Source: an uncultured Coriobacteriaceae bacterium (GTDB lineage Bacteria; Actinomycetota; Coriobacteriia; Coriobacteriales; QAMH01). Taken from it: a DNA stretch of 13,896 bases. The DNA is taken from positions 1-13,896 of the forward strand of contig CACZSV010000031.1 in NCBI GenBank assembly GCA_902783925.1, written 5' to 3'. Positions 6,495-13,896 of the stretch are shown piece by piece. The position numbers and the translations under genes were made by a program. The number at the start of each line of letters is the position of its first letter. The first letter of the stretch is position 1. The notes beneath the pieces were generated by a model that saw nothing but the letters and a program-made list of their open reading frames with translations, had not been told where the DNA came from and ran no database searches.

Positions 6495-7958
6495 TTAATA
6501 CAGCGCACTGGTTCCGCGCTTTTGGACAATGATGTCATCACGTTTCTTGAAAAGGCTCTTCTCGATTCCACATGGATATCCATGAGGGTTGAGGAAGCGC
6601 TTTATTGAATCGTCGAGCACCGAGAGCTGCTCGCGGCACCTTGCCTTCGCCGCCCGAGGCGACAATTCGTAATCGTCTATGAGCGATCCGTTTCTCACAA
6701 GAGGCTTGAGCAGGTCTTCGTGCTTCGAATAGTCGAGCATCTTTCGGCGGGTGCTGTCAAGGGGATCGACAATTACCGCGACATCGGGGATGCCATCGTT
6801 TTCATCGTAGATAAGATCGCCCGCCATCATCCCCTCATCGCTATAGTAACGACGAACGTTGAGGATTCCTGGAATAGTGCGCTTGTAGAGCTGCTCGGAA
6901 ATCTTCAGACACGGCTGCCACGCGCTTTCGCCAGGCTCGCGAATCGCCGAAAGCTTGTAGACACCTCCAAGAGCCGGCTGCCCATACGCCGCGGCAAGAT
7001 GCGTCCCAACGCCCAGACCGGTGTACTGAGCACCTTGCCTGTTCAAAGATTCGATGGTGTATTCATCAAGATCGTTGGAAAGAACGATTCCCACGTAATC
7101 GAGTCCATCTGCATCGAGAATCTCACGCGCTTTGTTCGAAAGCCAGGCCAAATCTCCGGAGTCGATTCTCACGGCGGAGAGCTTATACCCGCGCTCCTCG
7201 AGCTCGTGTCCAACAACACACGCGTTTTTCACGCCCTGGATCACATCGTACGTATCAACGAGCAGCGTGCAGTTGTTGGGCATGGCGTCAGCATACGCCC
7301 TGAATGCAGAGAGCTCATCGGGGAAGGTCATCACCCATGAATGCGCGTGCGTTCCCCCAACGGGAATGTCGTACATTTTGCCCGCAAGAACATTTGCGAC
7401 CGATGCGCACCCGCCGATATAAGCCGCCCTGCTCGCGGATAGCGCGCCGTTAGGACCTTGCGAGCGACGCAAGCCGAATTCGGAAACAGGGCGCCCTTCG
7501 GCGGCACGACAAACGCGCGTGGCCTTCGTGGCGATCAGGGTCTGAAAGTTGATGCCGTTTAGAATTGCCGGCTCGAGCAACTGGCATTGCAACAGGGGGC
7601 CGGTTACACGGACGAGAGGTTCACGGGGAAACACAGGAGTCCCCTCGGCAACGACATCGATATTGACATCGAGCTCCATAGCACCGAGCCATTCGAGAAA
7701 ATCGCTGTCTAAAAGCCGCGACCCGTCCGGAGAAGGCAGCGACTTGAGATACTCTAAATCCTCATCAGAAAACACGAAGTTATCGATGAGGTCGGCGATC
7801 TGATCGGCACCGCAGAATACTCCATACCCTCCCTCAAAGGGATTCTCTCGGTAGAACGCATAAAAACAGGCTTCGGTGTCCCGCTTTCCTTGAGACCAAT
7901 AGCCCTGCGCCATTGTTATCTCGTAGAGATCGGTAAGCAGGGTTAGATTGAGAGCCAT
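6495..7958 (-). CDS. pncB: Nicotinate phosphoribosyltransferase
   Basis: This enzyme converts nicotinate, PRPP and ATP to nicotinate mononucleotide in the Preiss-Handler NAD salvage route. It is cytosolic and 487 residues long, normal for the long Gram-positive form. Landmarks in order are LLTDLYEITMAQGYW (7-21), EFGLRRSQGPNGALSASRAA (160-179, phosphoribosyl site), GGTHAHSW (201-208, with His206 in the place of the phosphorylated histidine), LVDTYDVIQGVKNA (233-246) and RIDSGDL (264-270). The C-terminal YPCGIEKSLFKKRDD stretch looks lineage-typical. The ATG has AAAGGAG 6 nt upstream and lies 27 nt after the ricT-like gene, so it is probably in the same operon. All key residues I can identify are present. 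Confidence 0.96.
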   Translation of the reverse strand: MALNLTLLTDLYEITMAQGYWSQGKRDTEACFYAFYRENPFEGGYGVFCGADQIADLIDNFVFSDEDLEYLKSLPSPDGSRLLDSDFLEWLGAMELDVNIDVVAEGTPVFPREPLVRVTGPLLQCQLLEPAILNGINFQTLIATKATRVCRAAEGRPVSEFGLRRSQGPNGALSASRAAYIGGCASVANVLAGKMYDIPVGGTHAHSWVMTFPDELSAFRAYADAMPNNCTLLVDTYDVIQGVKNACVVGHELEERGYKLSAVRIDSGDLAWLSNKAREILDADGLDYVGIVLSNDLDEYTIESLNRQGAQYTGLGVGTHLAAAYGQPALGGVYKLSAIREPGESAWQPCLKISEQLYKRTIPGILNVRRYYSDEGMMAGDLIYDENDGIPDVAVIVDPLDSTRRKMLDYSKHEDLLKPLVRNGSLIDDYELSPRAAKARCREQLSVLDDSIKRFLNPHGYPCGIEKSLFKKRDDIIVQKRGTSALY

Positions 7959-7985
7959 ACATAACTCCTTTGAAGTGACAGCTTA

Positions 7986-9473
7986 TTATTCAGAACGGTT
8001 GCCTGTGCTATTCGTGTCGTTGCGGCCCTGATTGCCGGCTCGGTTGCCAGAACCAGACCTCCCGCGACCGCCTCTCCGTCGACGCCGACGCTTGTTGGCA
8101 TTCTGGGAATTGTCGTTCGTATTCTCGCTTGTATGGGAATCTCCATGGATTGTCGAAGAATGTTGACCCGGCCTCGGCTTGCCAGATTGGCGCGTGGAGT
8201 TTTGCTGCTCGCGTTCGGAATTCGCCGTCTGGGATCCCTGCGATCTGCCGCTTCCACCCCGTCTGCGCCTGCGTCGCTGCCTCGGGGCCGCGCTTGCATT
8301 CTCGCGCTCTGCAGGGCGTGAGGTCTCGGCCGTGCCGGTTTCGTGTTCCACGGGCTTTCCGTCCGTCGCTGAAACAGAGCGGCGCCTTTTTCGCTCATCG
8401 CGGCCGCTCTGCTCGGCGCTTCGCGTCCTGCGTCTGCGCGGCGTTCTCTCATCGTTCCCGGCAGAGCTTTCCTCGCGACGCTTACGTGTTCTTTTATTCA
8501 TATGTTCAACTGTACCTGCTTTAGCCGTTGTATCGGCAAGCGAGGGGTCATCAGAAAACATCTTGTCACCCATCATGGCAAGCGTTTTATCGCTCTTGAG
8601 CTCTTCCATAACACGATCGAAGCTCTCCTGCGATATGTGGCAGGGGCGGATACGTTCCCCTTCCTTTGCGACTTTGTCTCCCGTATCGAGCGCGGAAACC
8701 GGAAGGACGATGCTCGATCCATCTTCCATGCGGACGCGCACCGTCTCGCGCGGGGTATCGAATTCGACTACCTTGCCCATGCCCATCGGGGTGTCGATGA
8801 TGCCGTTTTTCTTTGGTGCACGGCCCTTGAAATCCTTGTACGCTTCGAACTCGTAGCGTAAGCAGCACATGAGCCTGCCACATAAGCCGGAAATCTTCGT
8901 AGGATTAAGCGGCAGATCCTGCTCTTTTGCCATACGGATGCTCACCGGCTTGAACTCGCCGCCCAAGCGCGCACAGCAGAGCTCTTCGCCGCAGTGTCCA
9001 AGCCCGCCGAGCATGCGCGCTTCGTCACGCACACCAATTTGGCGCATGTCGATACGTAGATGGAATTCGCTTGCAAGCTCGCGCACAAGACTACGAAAAT
9101 CCACGCGCTCATCAGACGTGAAATAGAACGTCGCGTGTTCCTCGTCGAACATAAATTCGACAGCCGATGGATTCATATCGAGTTCGTGTTTCTCAACGAG
9201 CTCGCGAAACACACCGAGCGCATCTTGCGCACGGCGAGCCAGTTCGTCACATTTTTCAAGATCTTCTTCTGTTGCCAGGCGCACGACTGGTTTAAGCGGC
9301 TTGGCAATCTGCTCGATGTCAATCTCTTCGACATCTTGCGTGCAGAGACCAATTTCTCGGCCACGGCTCGTCTCGACCAAAACATGATCTCCACGCTTTA
9401 CATCGTTACCAGCCGGATCAAACCAATAGTCCTGGGATGCGTAGCGAAGACGTACTGACGCTACCTGCGGCAT
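7986..9473 (-). CDS. ricT: PSP1-domain protein, RicT/YaaT homologue with long Arg-rich tail
   Basis: The first 290 residues or so match the PSP1/RicT family. In Bacillus subtilis, RicT joins RicA and RicF in an Fe-S-containing complex that directs RNase Y processing of mRNA and affects competence and sporulation. The cysteine pattern is kept: GHCGEELCC (Cys161, 166, 167) and GLCGRLMCC (Cys198, 203, 204). The gene order tmk-holB-ricT also resembles the tmk to yaaT region of B. subtilis. Beyond about residue 320 lies a low-complexity tail of about 175 residues, rich in Arg, Ser, Asn, Gly and Gln. It has four basic clusters (PRRRRTR 345-351, RKRRR 361-365, RQRRRRRRGG 398-407, KRRRRRRGGRGR 461-472). 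It is probably disordered and RNA-binding. The ATG has GGGAGG just upstream and overlaps holB by 13 nt. Confidence 0.9.
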   Translation of the reverse strand: MPQVASVRLRYASQDYWFDPAGNDVKRGDHVLVETSRGREIGLCTQDVEEIDIEQIAKPLKPVVRLATEEDLEKCDELARRAQDALGVFRELVEKHELDMNPSAVEFMFDEEHATFYFTSDERVDFRSLVRELASEFHLRIDMRQIGVRDEARMLGGLGHCGEELCCARLGGEFKPVSIRMAKEQDLPLNPTKISGLCGRLMCCLRYEFEAYKDFKGRAPKKNGIIDTPMGMGKVVEFDTPRETVRVRMEDGSSIVLPVSALDTGDKVAKEGERIRPCHISQESFDRVMEELKSDKTLAMMGDKMFSDDPSLADTTAKAGTVEHMNKRTRKRREESSAGNDERTPRRRRTRSAEQSGRDERKRRRSVSATDGKPVEHETGTAETSRPAERENASAAPRQRRRRRRGGSGRSQGSQTANSEREQQNSTRQSGKPRPGQHSSTIHGDSHTSENTNDNSQNANKRRRRRRGGRGRSGSGNRAGNQGRNDTNSTGNRSE

Positions 9474-10453
9474 AAAGCCTCCCTGATTTCTAAAAACATT
9501 GCCTCTATGGCAAGTTGCGGTGTCACATTATACGAGATACGAGAACGGGCGTTTGCTACTGCATCAATTGCGCACATCAGACCCCGCAGCGACGTAGCAG
9601 CCCCGATGGCTGCCGTCTGGTCTGAACGCGCGGGGAAATTACTAGCAGCATACACCCCTTCGTGTGCGGCAAGACAATCGCGAAGCCAGTTCTGCACCAC
9701 GCCGAGCATCCCGAGCAGGGCGGCGCGCTCCTGTGCACTTGCCTCCCGTTTTCCCTGCTGCTCGATTTCCTTCTTAGCTCCCTGCGAGAGATAGTCTTCG
9801 TATTTCTCGAGAAATTCCTGGGTTTCTTGTCCGCTGTAAGACTCAGCGTTATCGTGCGCAATCTGGACGAACGCCTTTGCATTGTCGAGAAGTTCGCGGG
9901 AGCCGCAGTTTTGCGCAAGGCCGAACATCATCTCGAACACGCGCTGGTCACCCTCATGGGCTTGCGCACCCGTCTGCAAGACGAGCACTTCGCAGCGACT
10001 CCGGATCGTATCGAGCACAGCTGCCTCGCTCGACGTGATCAGCAGGCAGATCACGGTTTCGGGAGGTTCTTCGAGCGTCTTGAGAAACGCATTGGCAGGA
10101 GCTCCGGAAAGCCGTTCGCACTCGGTAACGATATACACCTTGCGCCCTGCACGTATCGGGGCAAGCTCGGCGTCGTGCGTAAGCTCGCGAATCTGATCGA
10201 CAAGATACCCACCGGTTCCCGCCGGCTTGAACATGTGCAGATCGGGATGCGCCTGCCGCAGGACTTCGTCGAATTCGGCATCGTCATCGCCTGCGATAAT
10301 GCCAGCGGCAAAACGCAGGGCAAGCTGCATCGCATCGTCCTGTAGACCTCCTGCGAGCATGTATGCATGCGTTATATGGCCCGACTGATATGCCTGCTGC
10401 AGATACGCCTGAATAGGTTGCTGAGCTGCAAAGCCAGAAAAGAGATCCTTCAC
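9461..10453 (-). CDS. holB: DNA polymerase III subunit delta'
   Basis: Delta' is the rigid AAA+ stator of the clamp loader that places the beta clamp on DNA. This 330-residue protein shows the expected order: HITHAYML at 26-33, then AGGLQDDAMQLA at 34-45 in the P-loop position. The Lys and Ser/Thr of Walker A are absent there, as is normal for delta'. FLKTLEEPPE follows at 123-132 and the SRC motif in IRSRCEV at 150-156. No cysteines occur where many homologues hold a four-Cys zinc module (about 50-72); that segment is short and acidic instead. The start codon is GTG, overlapping the tmk stop as TTGTGA, with GGAGG about 7 nt upstream inside tmk. It overlaps the ricT-like gene at its 3' end. 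Confidence 0.92.
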   Translation of the reverse strand: MKDLFSGFAAQQPIQAYLQQAYQSGHITHAYMLAGGLQDDAMQLALRFAAGIIAGDDDAEFDEVLRQAHPDLHMFKPAGTGGYLVDQIRELTHDAELAPIRAGRKVYIVTECERLSGAPANAFLKTLEEPPETVICLLITSSEAAVLDTIRSRCEVLVLQTGAQAHEGDQRVFEMMFGLAQNCGSRELLDNAKAFVQIAHDNAESYSGQETQEFLEKYEDYLSQGAKKEIEQQGKREASAQERAALLGMLGVVQNWLRDCLAAHEGVYAASNFPARSDQTAAIGAATSLRGLMCAIDAVANARSRISYNVTPQLAIEAMFLEIREALCRR

Positions 10454-11127
10454 AAGACCCCCTCCGACCTGACCCCGTTCAATTCAGGCAGCAAGTCCAC
10501 GACCTGGGAAACGACTCGCCCGTAAACATCTTCAATACTTCCCGATGCATCTACGCGCCTCACGCGCTGCGGATCTGCCGCGGCGATGTCGTCGAAACCC
10601 TCGAGCATGCGCGCATTGAATGCCGCCCCTGCCGATTCCATCCGGTCACCGCGCCCGTCTGCAGAACGCGCGATTACACGAGAACGTGCCTGTTTTTCGT
10701 CGAGCACCAGCAAAATGGTGCGATCCGGCCGATGGCCCGCTGTCGCCAAGGCGTTGAGCCGCCCAACGCGCTCAGCTCCGAGCTCCCGCCCAAACCCCTG
10801 ATAGGCAACGGTCGAATCGGTGAATCTATCGCAGATAATGACCTTACCCTGCGCATACGCCGGCTCGATGACCTGCGCCATTACCTGGGCACGAGCCGCC
10901 TCATACAAGAAGAGCTCGGCGAGCGATACCATATCGTCTTGCTCATGACTCAGCAAAAGCGCACGAATCTTTTCTCCAAGCGCTGTTCCGCCCGGCTCGT
11001 GAACTCGACACACTTCTCTTCCACAGGATGCAAGGCGTTTGGCGAGCAGGTCTGCTTGCGTAGACTTTCCCGTTCCGTCTCCGCCCTCGAATGTCAGAAA
11101 GACGCCTTTCGTCGGGCAATCCGTCAT
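10450..11127 (-). CDS. tmk: Thymidylate kinase
   Basis: Tmk phosphorylates dTMP to dTDP with ATP, a required step to dTTP. The 225-residue protein has the P-loop FEGGDGTGKST (13-23), HEPGGTALGE (43-52), the DRFTDSTVAYQG motif (100-111) and a lid region with DGRGDRMES (157-165). Length and motifs are normal for the bacterial enzyme. The ATG overlaps the topA stop as ATGA, with no clear ribosome-binding site of its own, so translation is probably coupled to topA. The 3' end overlaps the GTG start of holB. Confidence 0.96.
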   Translation of the reverse strand: MTDCPTKGVFLTFEGGDGTGKSTQADLLAKRLASCGREVCRVHEPGGTALGEKIRALLLSHEQDDMVSLAELFLYEAARAQVMAQVIEPAYAQGKVIICDRFTDSTVAYQGFGRELGAERVGRLNALATAGHRPDRTILLVLDEKQARSRVIARSADGRGDRMESAGAAFNARMLEGFDDIAAADPQRVRRVDASGSIEDVYGRVVSQVVDLLPELNGVRSEGVL

Positions 11128-13640
11128 TTCTTTGCCGCCGATTTCTTCCGCGTCGTCTTTTTACGCCCTTTGCGTGGCTTGCTCTTTTTTTCGGCTGCTT
11201 CGCGTTCGCGTTTGGGACATTTCATGTTCACGCAGATACGCCACGGACCTCGCGTTGTGGAGACAATGACCTCGGGTGCGCCGCATTCCTCGCACACCTC
11301 GCCCGTCGCCGTCAGCTCGCCTCGCTGCGGAAGCGGGTAGCTCACATCGCATTGCTCGAAGTTCTCGCAGCGGATGAAGCGCTTGAGCGTGCGCGGATTC
11401 TTCTGGGCATACAGACGCGCCTCGCGCCCGGCAGCCTTGCATACCGGACACTCCCCGACGTCGATTTCTTCCATCTTGTTGGTTTTGCACTCGGGGTCGA
11501 GACAGTGGTTATACGCCTTAGCCCTGAACGGCGTTACCTTTATCTGCGGCCCTCCGCATTCGGGACAGGGCTCTTCGAGCGCCTCATACTTGCCCTGCGG
11601 CAGCGGATATGTCACGTCGCACTCGGGCCAATTATTGCAGCCAACAAAGTTCGAACGCGTCTTCGCGGAGCTCTTGACGCATAGATCGCCACCGCACTTG
11701 GGGCAAGCCCCCACTCTGCTATCGGCGGTAACAGCATCGCTGATCATATCCGCGACCTCGTCTTTTGCTGGGATGAGCCCCTCCATGATCTCTGCGAGGA
11801 GCTTGCGCGAATGCAGAACAACTTGATCGCGTTCGAGCTTGCCGTCTGCAATCTGCGTCATCTCGCCTTCGAGCTGCGCCGTCATATCGGGAGTGGTGAT
11901 ATGCAGTGCAAAGCGTTCGAGCGCGCGGATCACGGCGATTCCAAGCTGTGTCGGCTCGATGGGGTCGTTCGCGATGTAGCGGCGGTCGTAGAGCCGCTCG
12001 ATCATGTCGTGGCGCGTTGCCTTGGTACCTAGACCCTTGGCCTCCATTTCCTGGATAAGCCTGCCCGAGGAATAACGCGCAGGGGGTTCAGTTTGCTTGT
12101 GCTCGCATTTGGCATCGCCGAAATCGAGCACTTGGCCCTGCTCGAGCGGCGGCATCTGCTCGTCTTTCTTGAGCCCGTACTGGTACACGCTTCTGTAGCC
12201 TGGAACAACGAGCACGTCGCCGCGGGCGTTGAACGGCTCGCCTTCGACATCGAGCGTCACCTTCGTGCTTTCGAGAATTGCCGCATCAGAAAGCGTCGCC
12301 ATGAAACGGCGGCAGATCAGGTTGTAGACCTTCCATTCGTCGGCGCGCAGATTGTCGGGGCTCGCGGCACCCGTGGGATAGATAGGAGGATGGTCCGTCG
12401 TCTCCTGCTTACCACGCGTGGGTGTGAGCTTGTCTTTTGCAAGGAGCTTCTCCGCGCCTTCGCGAAACTCCGGCACCGTCGCGAGCGTCTTGAGCACGCC
12501 GCGTAGATCGAGCCCCTGCGGATACACCGTGTTGTCGACACGCGGATACGAAGTGTAGCCGTTCATGTACAGCGATTCTGCAATGCGCATAGTGCGGGCG
12601 GGCTTGATTCCAATGGAGCTCGCAGCGGCCATGAGCGAAGTCGTATTGAACGGCGCAGGCGGATTCGAACGACGACGCTTCTTGTCGATTGAGGTCACCT
12701 GGGCTTTATCGGCACCCTTGATCTTTTCCATGACAGCGTTGGCCGCCGCTTCTTCCTTGAAGCGAGCCGTGGCATGGGTCACGCCAAACGAATCCTCCGC
12801 TTTGTCTTTCGGAGCTGCAACGCCGGAGATGACCCAGTAGTCTTCGGGAACAAAGGCTTCTCGTTCCATTTCGCGCTCGACCACGAGGGCCAGAGTCGGG
12901 GTCTGGACACGGCCGGCGCTTCTCACGTTGCCTATGCCACTGTACTTGACGCAGGTTAGATAGCGCGTGAGCACGGCACCCCAGATAAGGTCGATGTATT
13001 GACGGGACTCCCCTGCATGGGCAAGGTCATAGTCGAGCGGCTGGAGCTTCTGCTCGCTAAAAGCATCCTCGATTTCCTTTTTTACGAACGCCGAATACCG
13101 CGCGCGACTGATGGGCGCGTCTTCGTTTGCCTCGCGTACGACGGAAATGGCGTCGAGGCCAATGAGCTCGCCTTCGCGGTCGAAGTCGGTGGCGATGACA
13201 ACCTCGTCGGCTTTCTTCGCGAGGTTCTTCAAGGAGCGGATGATGTCTTTTTCGGCCGGTCGCTTGAGAAGAGGTGCGTAGGTAAGATATGGCAGAGAGG
13301 GGATTTTCCAGCTCTTGAGGTTGATGCCTTCGGCAATGTAGGGCCTGCGCTTGCTCTTCCACGGGGGCGTGGGAAGCGTATCTGGCACATCTGATGCGTC
13401 GATGACCTCACCATCCGCATCCAGGCCAACCCAGCCGTTCTTTTTGCTGAACATCATATCCCGGGGAAAATCAACGCCAAGGATATGGCCCTTGAGGCCG
13501 ATGGTCACGCATTCGTGCCCATTGCGGTTAAAGCGGTAAACGGGAGTGTTGTACACCTTGTCAGCCTGAGGTTTTCCCTCGGCAAGCAGACGCGATATCT
13601 GCTGGGCTGCGATGTTTTTTTCGGTAATTATCAGTTCCAT
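11124..13640 (-). CDS. topA: Type IA DNA topoisomerase I, archaeal-like, four zinc ribbons
   Basis: Type IA topoisomerases relax negative supercoils through a transient phosphotyrosine. With the ATG at 13640-13638 the protein has 838 residues. An in-frame GTG at 13652 would add MNRH, but MELIITEKN is the natural opening and neither start has a good ribosome-binding site. Landmarks are the TOPRIM catalytic motif ATDFDREGELIG (150-161), GRVQTPTLAL (243-252), and the active-site segment GYTSYPRVDN with the presumed catalytic Tyr365. Four tetracysteine zinc ribbons follow, at Cys 646/649/668/674, 692/695/713/718, 731/734/758/764 and 783/786/803/808, then a Lys/Arg-rich tail. The active site reads SYPRVDN rather than the YMRTDS usual in bacterial TopA, closer to archaeal TopA and topo III. 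It heads the leftward operon and overlaps tmk by 4 nt. Confidence 0.95.
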   Translation of the reverse strand: MELIITEKNIAAQQISRLLAEGKPQADKVYNTPVYRFNRNGHECVTIGLKGHILGVDFPRDMMFSKKNGWVGLDADGEVIDASDVPDTLPTPPWKSKRRPYIAEGINLKSWKIPSLPYLTYAPLLKRPAEKDIIRSLKNLAKKADEVVIATDFDREGELIGLDAISVVREANEDAPISRARYSAFVKKEIEDAFSEQKLQPLDYDLAHAGESRQYIDLIWGAVLTRYLTCVKYSGIGNVRSAGRVQTPTLALVVEREMEREAFVPEDYWVISGVAAPKDKAEDSFGVTHATARFKEEAAANAVMEKIKGADKAQVTSIDKKRRRSNPPAPFNTTSLMAAASSIGIKPARTMRIAESLYMNGYTSYPRVDNTVYPQGLDLRGVLKTLATVPEFREGAEKLLAKDKLTPTRGKQETTDHPPIYPTGAASPDNLRADEWKVYNLICRRFMATLSDAAILESTKVTLDVEGEPFNARGDVLVVPGYRSVYQYGLKKDEQMPPLEQGQVLDFGDAKCEHKQTEPPARYSSGRLIQEMEAKGLGTKATRHDMIERLYDRRYIANDPIEPTQLGIAVIRALERFALHITTPDMTAQLEGEMTQIADGKLERDQVVLHSRKLLAEIMEGLIPAKDEVADMISDAVTADSRVGACPKCGGDLCVKSSAKTRSNFVGCNNWPECDVTYPLPQGKYEALEEPCPECGGPQIKVTPFRAKAYNHCLDPECKTNKMEEIDVGECPVCKAAGREARLYAQKNPRTLKRFIRCENFEQCDVSYPLPQRGELTATGEVCEECGAPEVIVSTTRGPWRICVNMKCPKREREAAEKKSKPRKGRKKTTRKKSAAKK

Positions 13641-13676
13641 ATGTCTATTCACTCATACTTCGTATTGCTGATGCCG

Positions 13677-13682
13677 TACAAT
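13677..13682 (+). promoter_or_regulatory. Candidate -10 element for comF
   Basis: TACAAT (5 of 6 matches to TATAAT) lies about 40 nt upstream of the proposed comF GTG in the divergent topA/comF gap. I see no matching -35 at 16-18 nt, so it rests on the hexamer alone. Confidence 0.3.
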
Positions 13683-13723
13683 CATCTGCGGAGACTGCGC
13701 GACGGGGCGAGAAGGTGCCTCGA

Positions 13724-13896
13724 GTGCTCGATTGTAACCATATATTGGAGGTTCTGGCTACCTCCTTTTTCGAAACGCTTTCCCCGACGCGTTGCATCGT
13801 ATGCGACGTCCCCGGAGATATATTATGCTCAAGCTGCGCATTCCATCTCCCCTTTATTGATTTCTCCACAGCCTGTCCACGATGCGGTGCGCCCTA
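13724..13896 (+). CDS. comF: ComF family protein, N-terminal part (cut by window end)
   Basis: The frame is open to the window end and encodes the ComF N-terminal zinc finger: CIVCD, then LCSSC about 11 residues later, then CPRCGAP. ComF proteins pair this finger with a phosphoribosyltransferase-like domain (outside the window) and act in DNA uptake. I chose the GTG at 13724 because GAGAAGG lies 8 nt upstream. Other starts are GTG 13715 and TTG 13745, and there is no ATG in frame after the last upstream stop (13625-13627). The gene diverges from topA. About 57 residues are visible. Confidence 0.82.
   Translation, partial: MLDCNHILEVLATSFFETLSPTRCIVCDVPGDILCSSCAFHLPFIDFSTACPRCGAP
13731..13736 (-). 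promoter_or_regulatory. Candidate -10 element for topA
   Basis: Read leftward, TACAAT lies about 90 nt upstream of the topA ATG and inside the proposed 5' end of comF. No clear -35 accompanies it. With the comF candidate at 13677 it would make a face-to-face pair whose transcripts overlap by a few tens of bases. Confidence 0.28.
13747..13770 (+). terminator. Hairpin plus T-tract inside the start of comF (terminator-like)
   Basis: GGAGGT (13747-13752) is a perfect 6-bp complement of ACCTCC (13760-13765) across a 7-nt loop, followed at once by TTTTT. This is the form of a short intrinsic terminator, but it lies within the first codons of comF because no usable start codon occurs after it in frame. 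It could attenuate comF, or be a chance structure. Confidence 0.3.

Noticed and set aside
6467..6583. Upstream ATG extending degV by 39 residues
   Set aside because: It would overlap pncB by 89 nt and add sequence unlike DegV; the downstream ATG opens directly into the conserved N-terminus.
8040..8430. Repeated CG-rich segments resembling DNA repeats
   Set aside because: They are Arg/Gly/Ser codon runs in the disordered tail of the RicT homologue, without regular unit or spacer; not a CRISPR or tandem repeat array.
9662..10345. 227-codon plus-strand ORF opposite holB
   Set aside because: Fully antisense to a confident delta' gene, without ribosome-binding site or motif.

Overview
The window looks like chromosomal core DNA from a small-genome member of the Coriobacteriia (Actinomycetota), perhaps an Eggerthellaceae or Cryptobacterium-like organism. 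This is an inference from three things: the moderately high GC, the family mix, and the gene order topA-tmk-holB-PSP1. I see no insertion sequence, phage gene, tRNA, rRNA or CRISPR array.

Layout. At the right edge, comF (+, cut by the window end) diverges from a long leftward run. That run is topA, tmk, holB, ricT-like PSP1 gene, pncB, degV, a dehydrogenase-like gene and rlmKL. Gaps are short or negative throughout: ATGA and GTGA overlaps at topA/tmk and tmk/holB, a 13-nt overlap at holB/ricT, then gaps of 27, 28, 15 and 3 nt. All eight genes may be co-transcribed. After rlmKL comes a gap of about 300 nt, then a solute-binding lipoprotein gene, hpf (long form, also called raiA) and the 5' part of serC, all still leftward.

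The most interesting stretch is the gap at about 1960-2235. Read on the minus strand it has an extended -10 promoter at its 5' edge. An 11-bp perfect long-range stem closes the region, with several perfect internal stems inside it. It lies upstream of raiA/hpf, with one lipoprotein gene in between. I call it a structured non-coding RNA, most likely the raiA-motif class. Its 3' edge may form a switch-like alternative hairpin around a strong ribosome-binding sequence that leads into a 17-codon ORF overlapping the lipoprotein start.

Two proteins keep their fold but have lost family hallmark residues. The RlmL half of RlmKL lacks the NPPY catalytic motif. The 3-hydroxyisobutyrate-dehydrogenase-like protein lacks the Rossmann glycines, the substrate-loop glycines and the catalytic lysine. 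TopA has an active-site motif of the archaeal/topo III style and four C-terminal zinc ribbons. The RicT homologue carries a basic disordered tail of about 175 residues.

Functionally the long cluster mixes DNA replication (topA, tmk, holB), RNA metabolism (ricT), NAD salvage (pncB), lipid handling (degV) and rRNA modification (rlmKL). The left end covers ribosome hibernation, amino-acid sensing or uptake, and serine/B6 biosynthesis.
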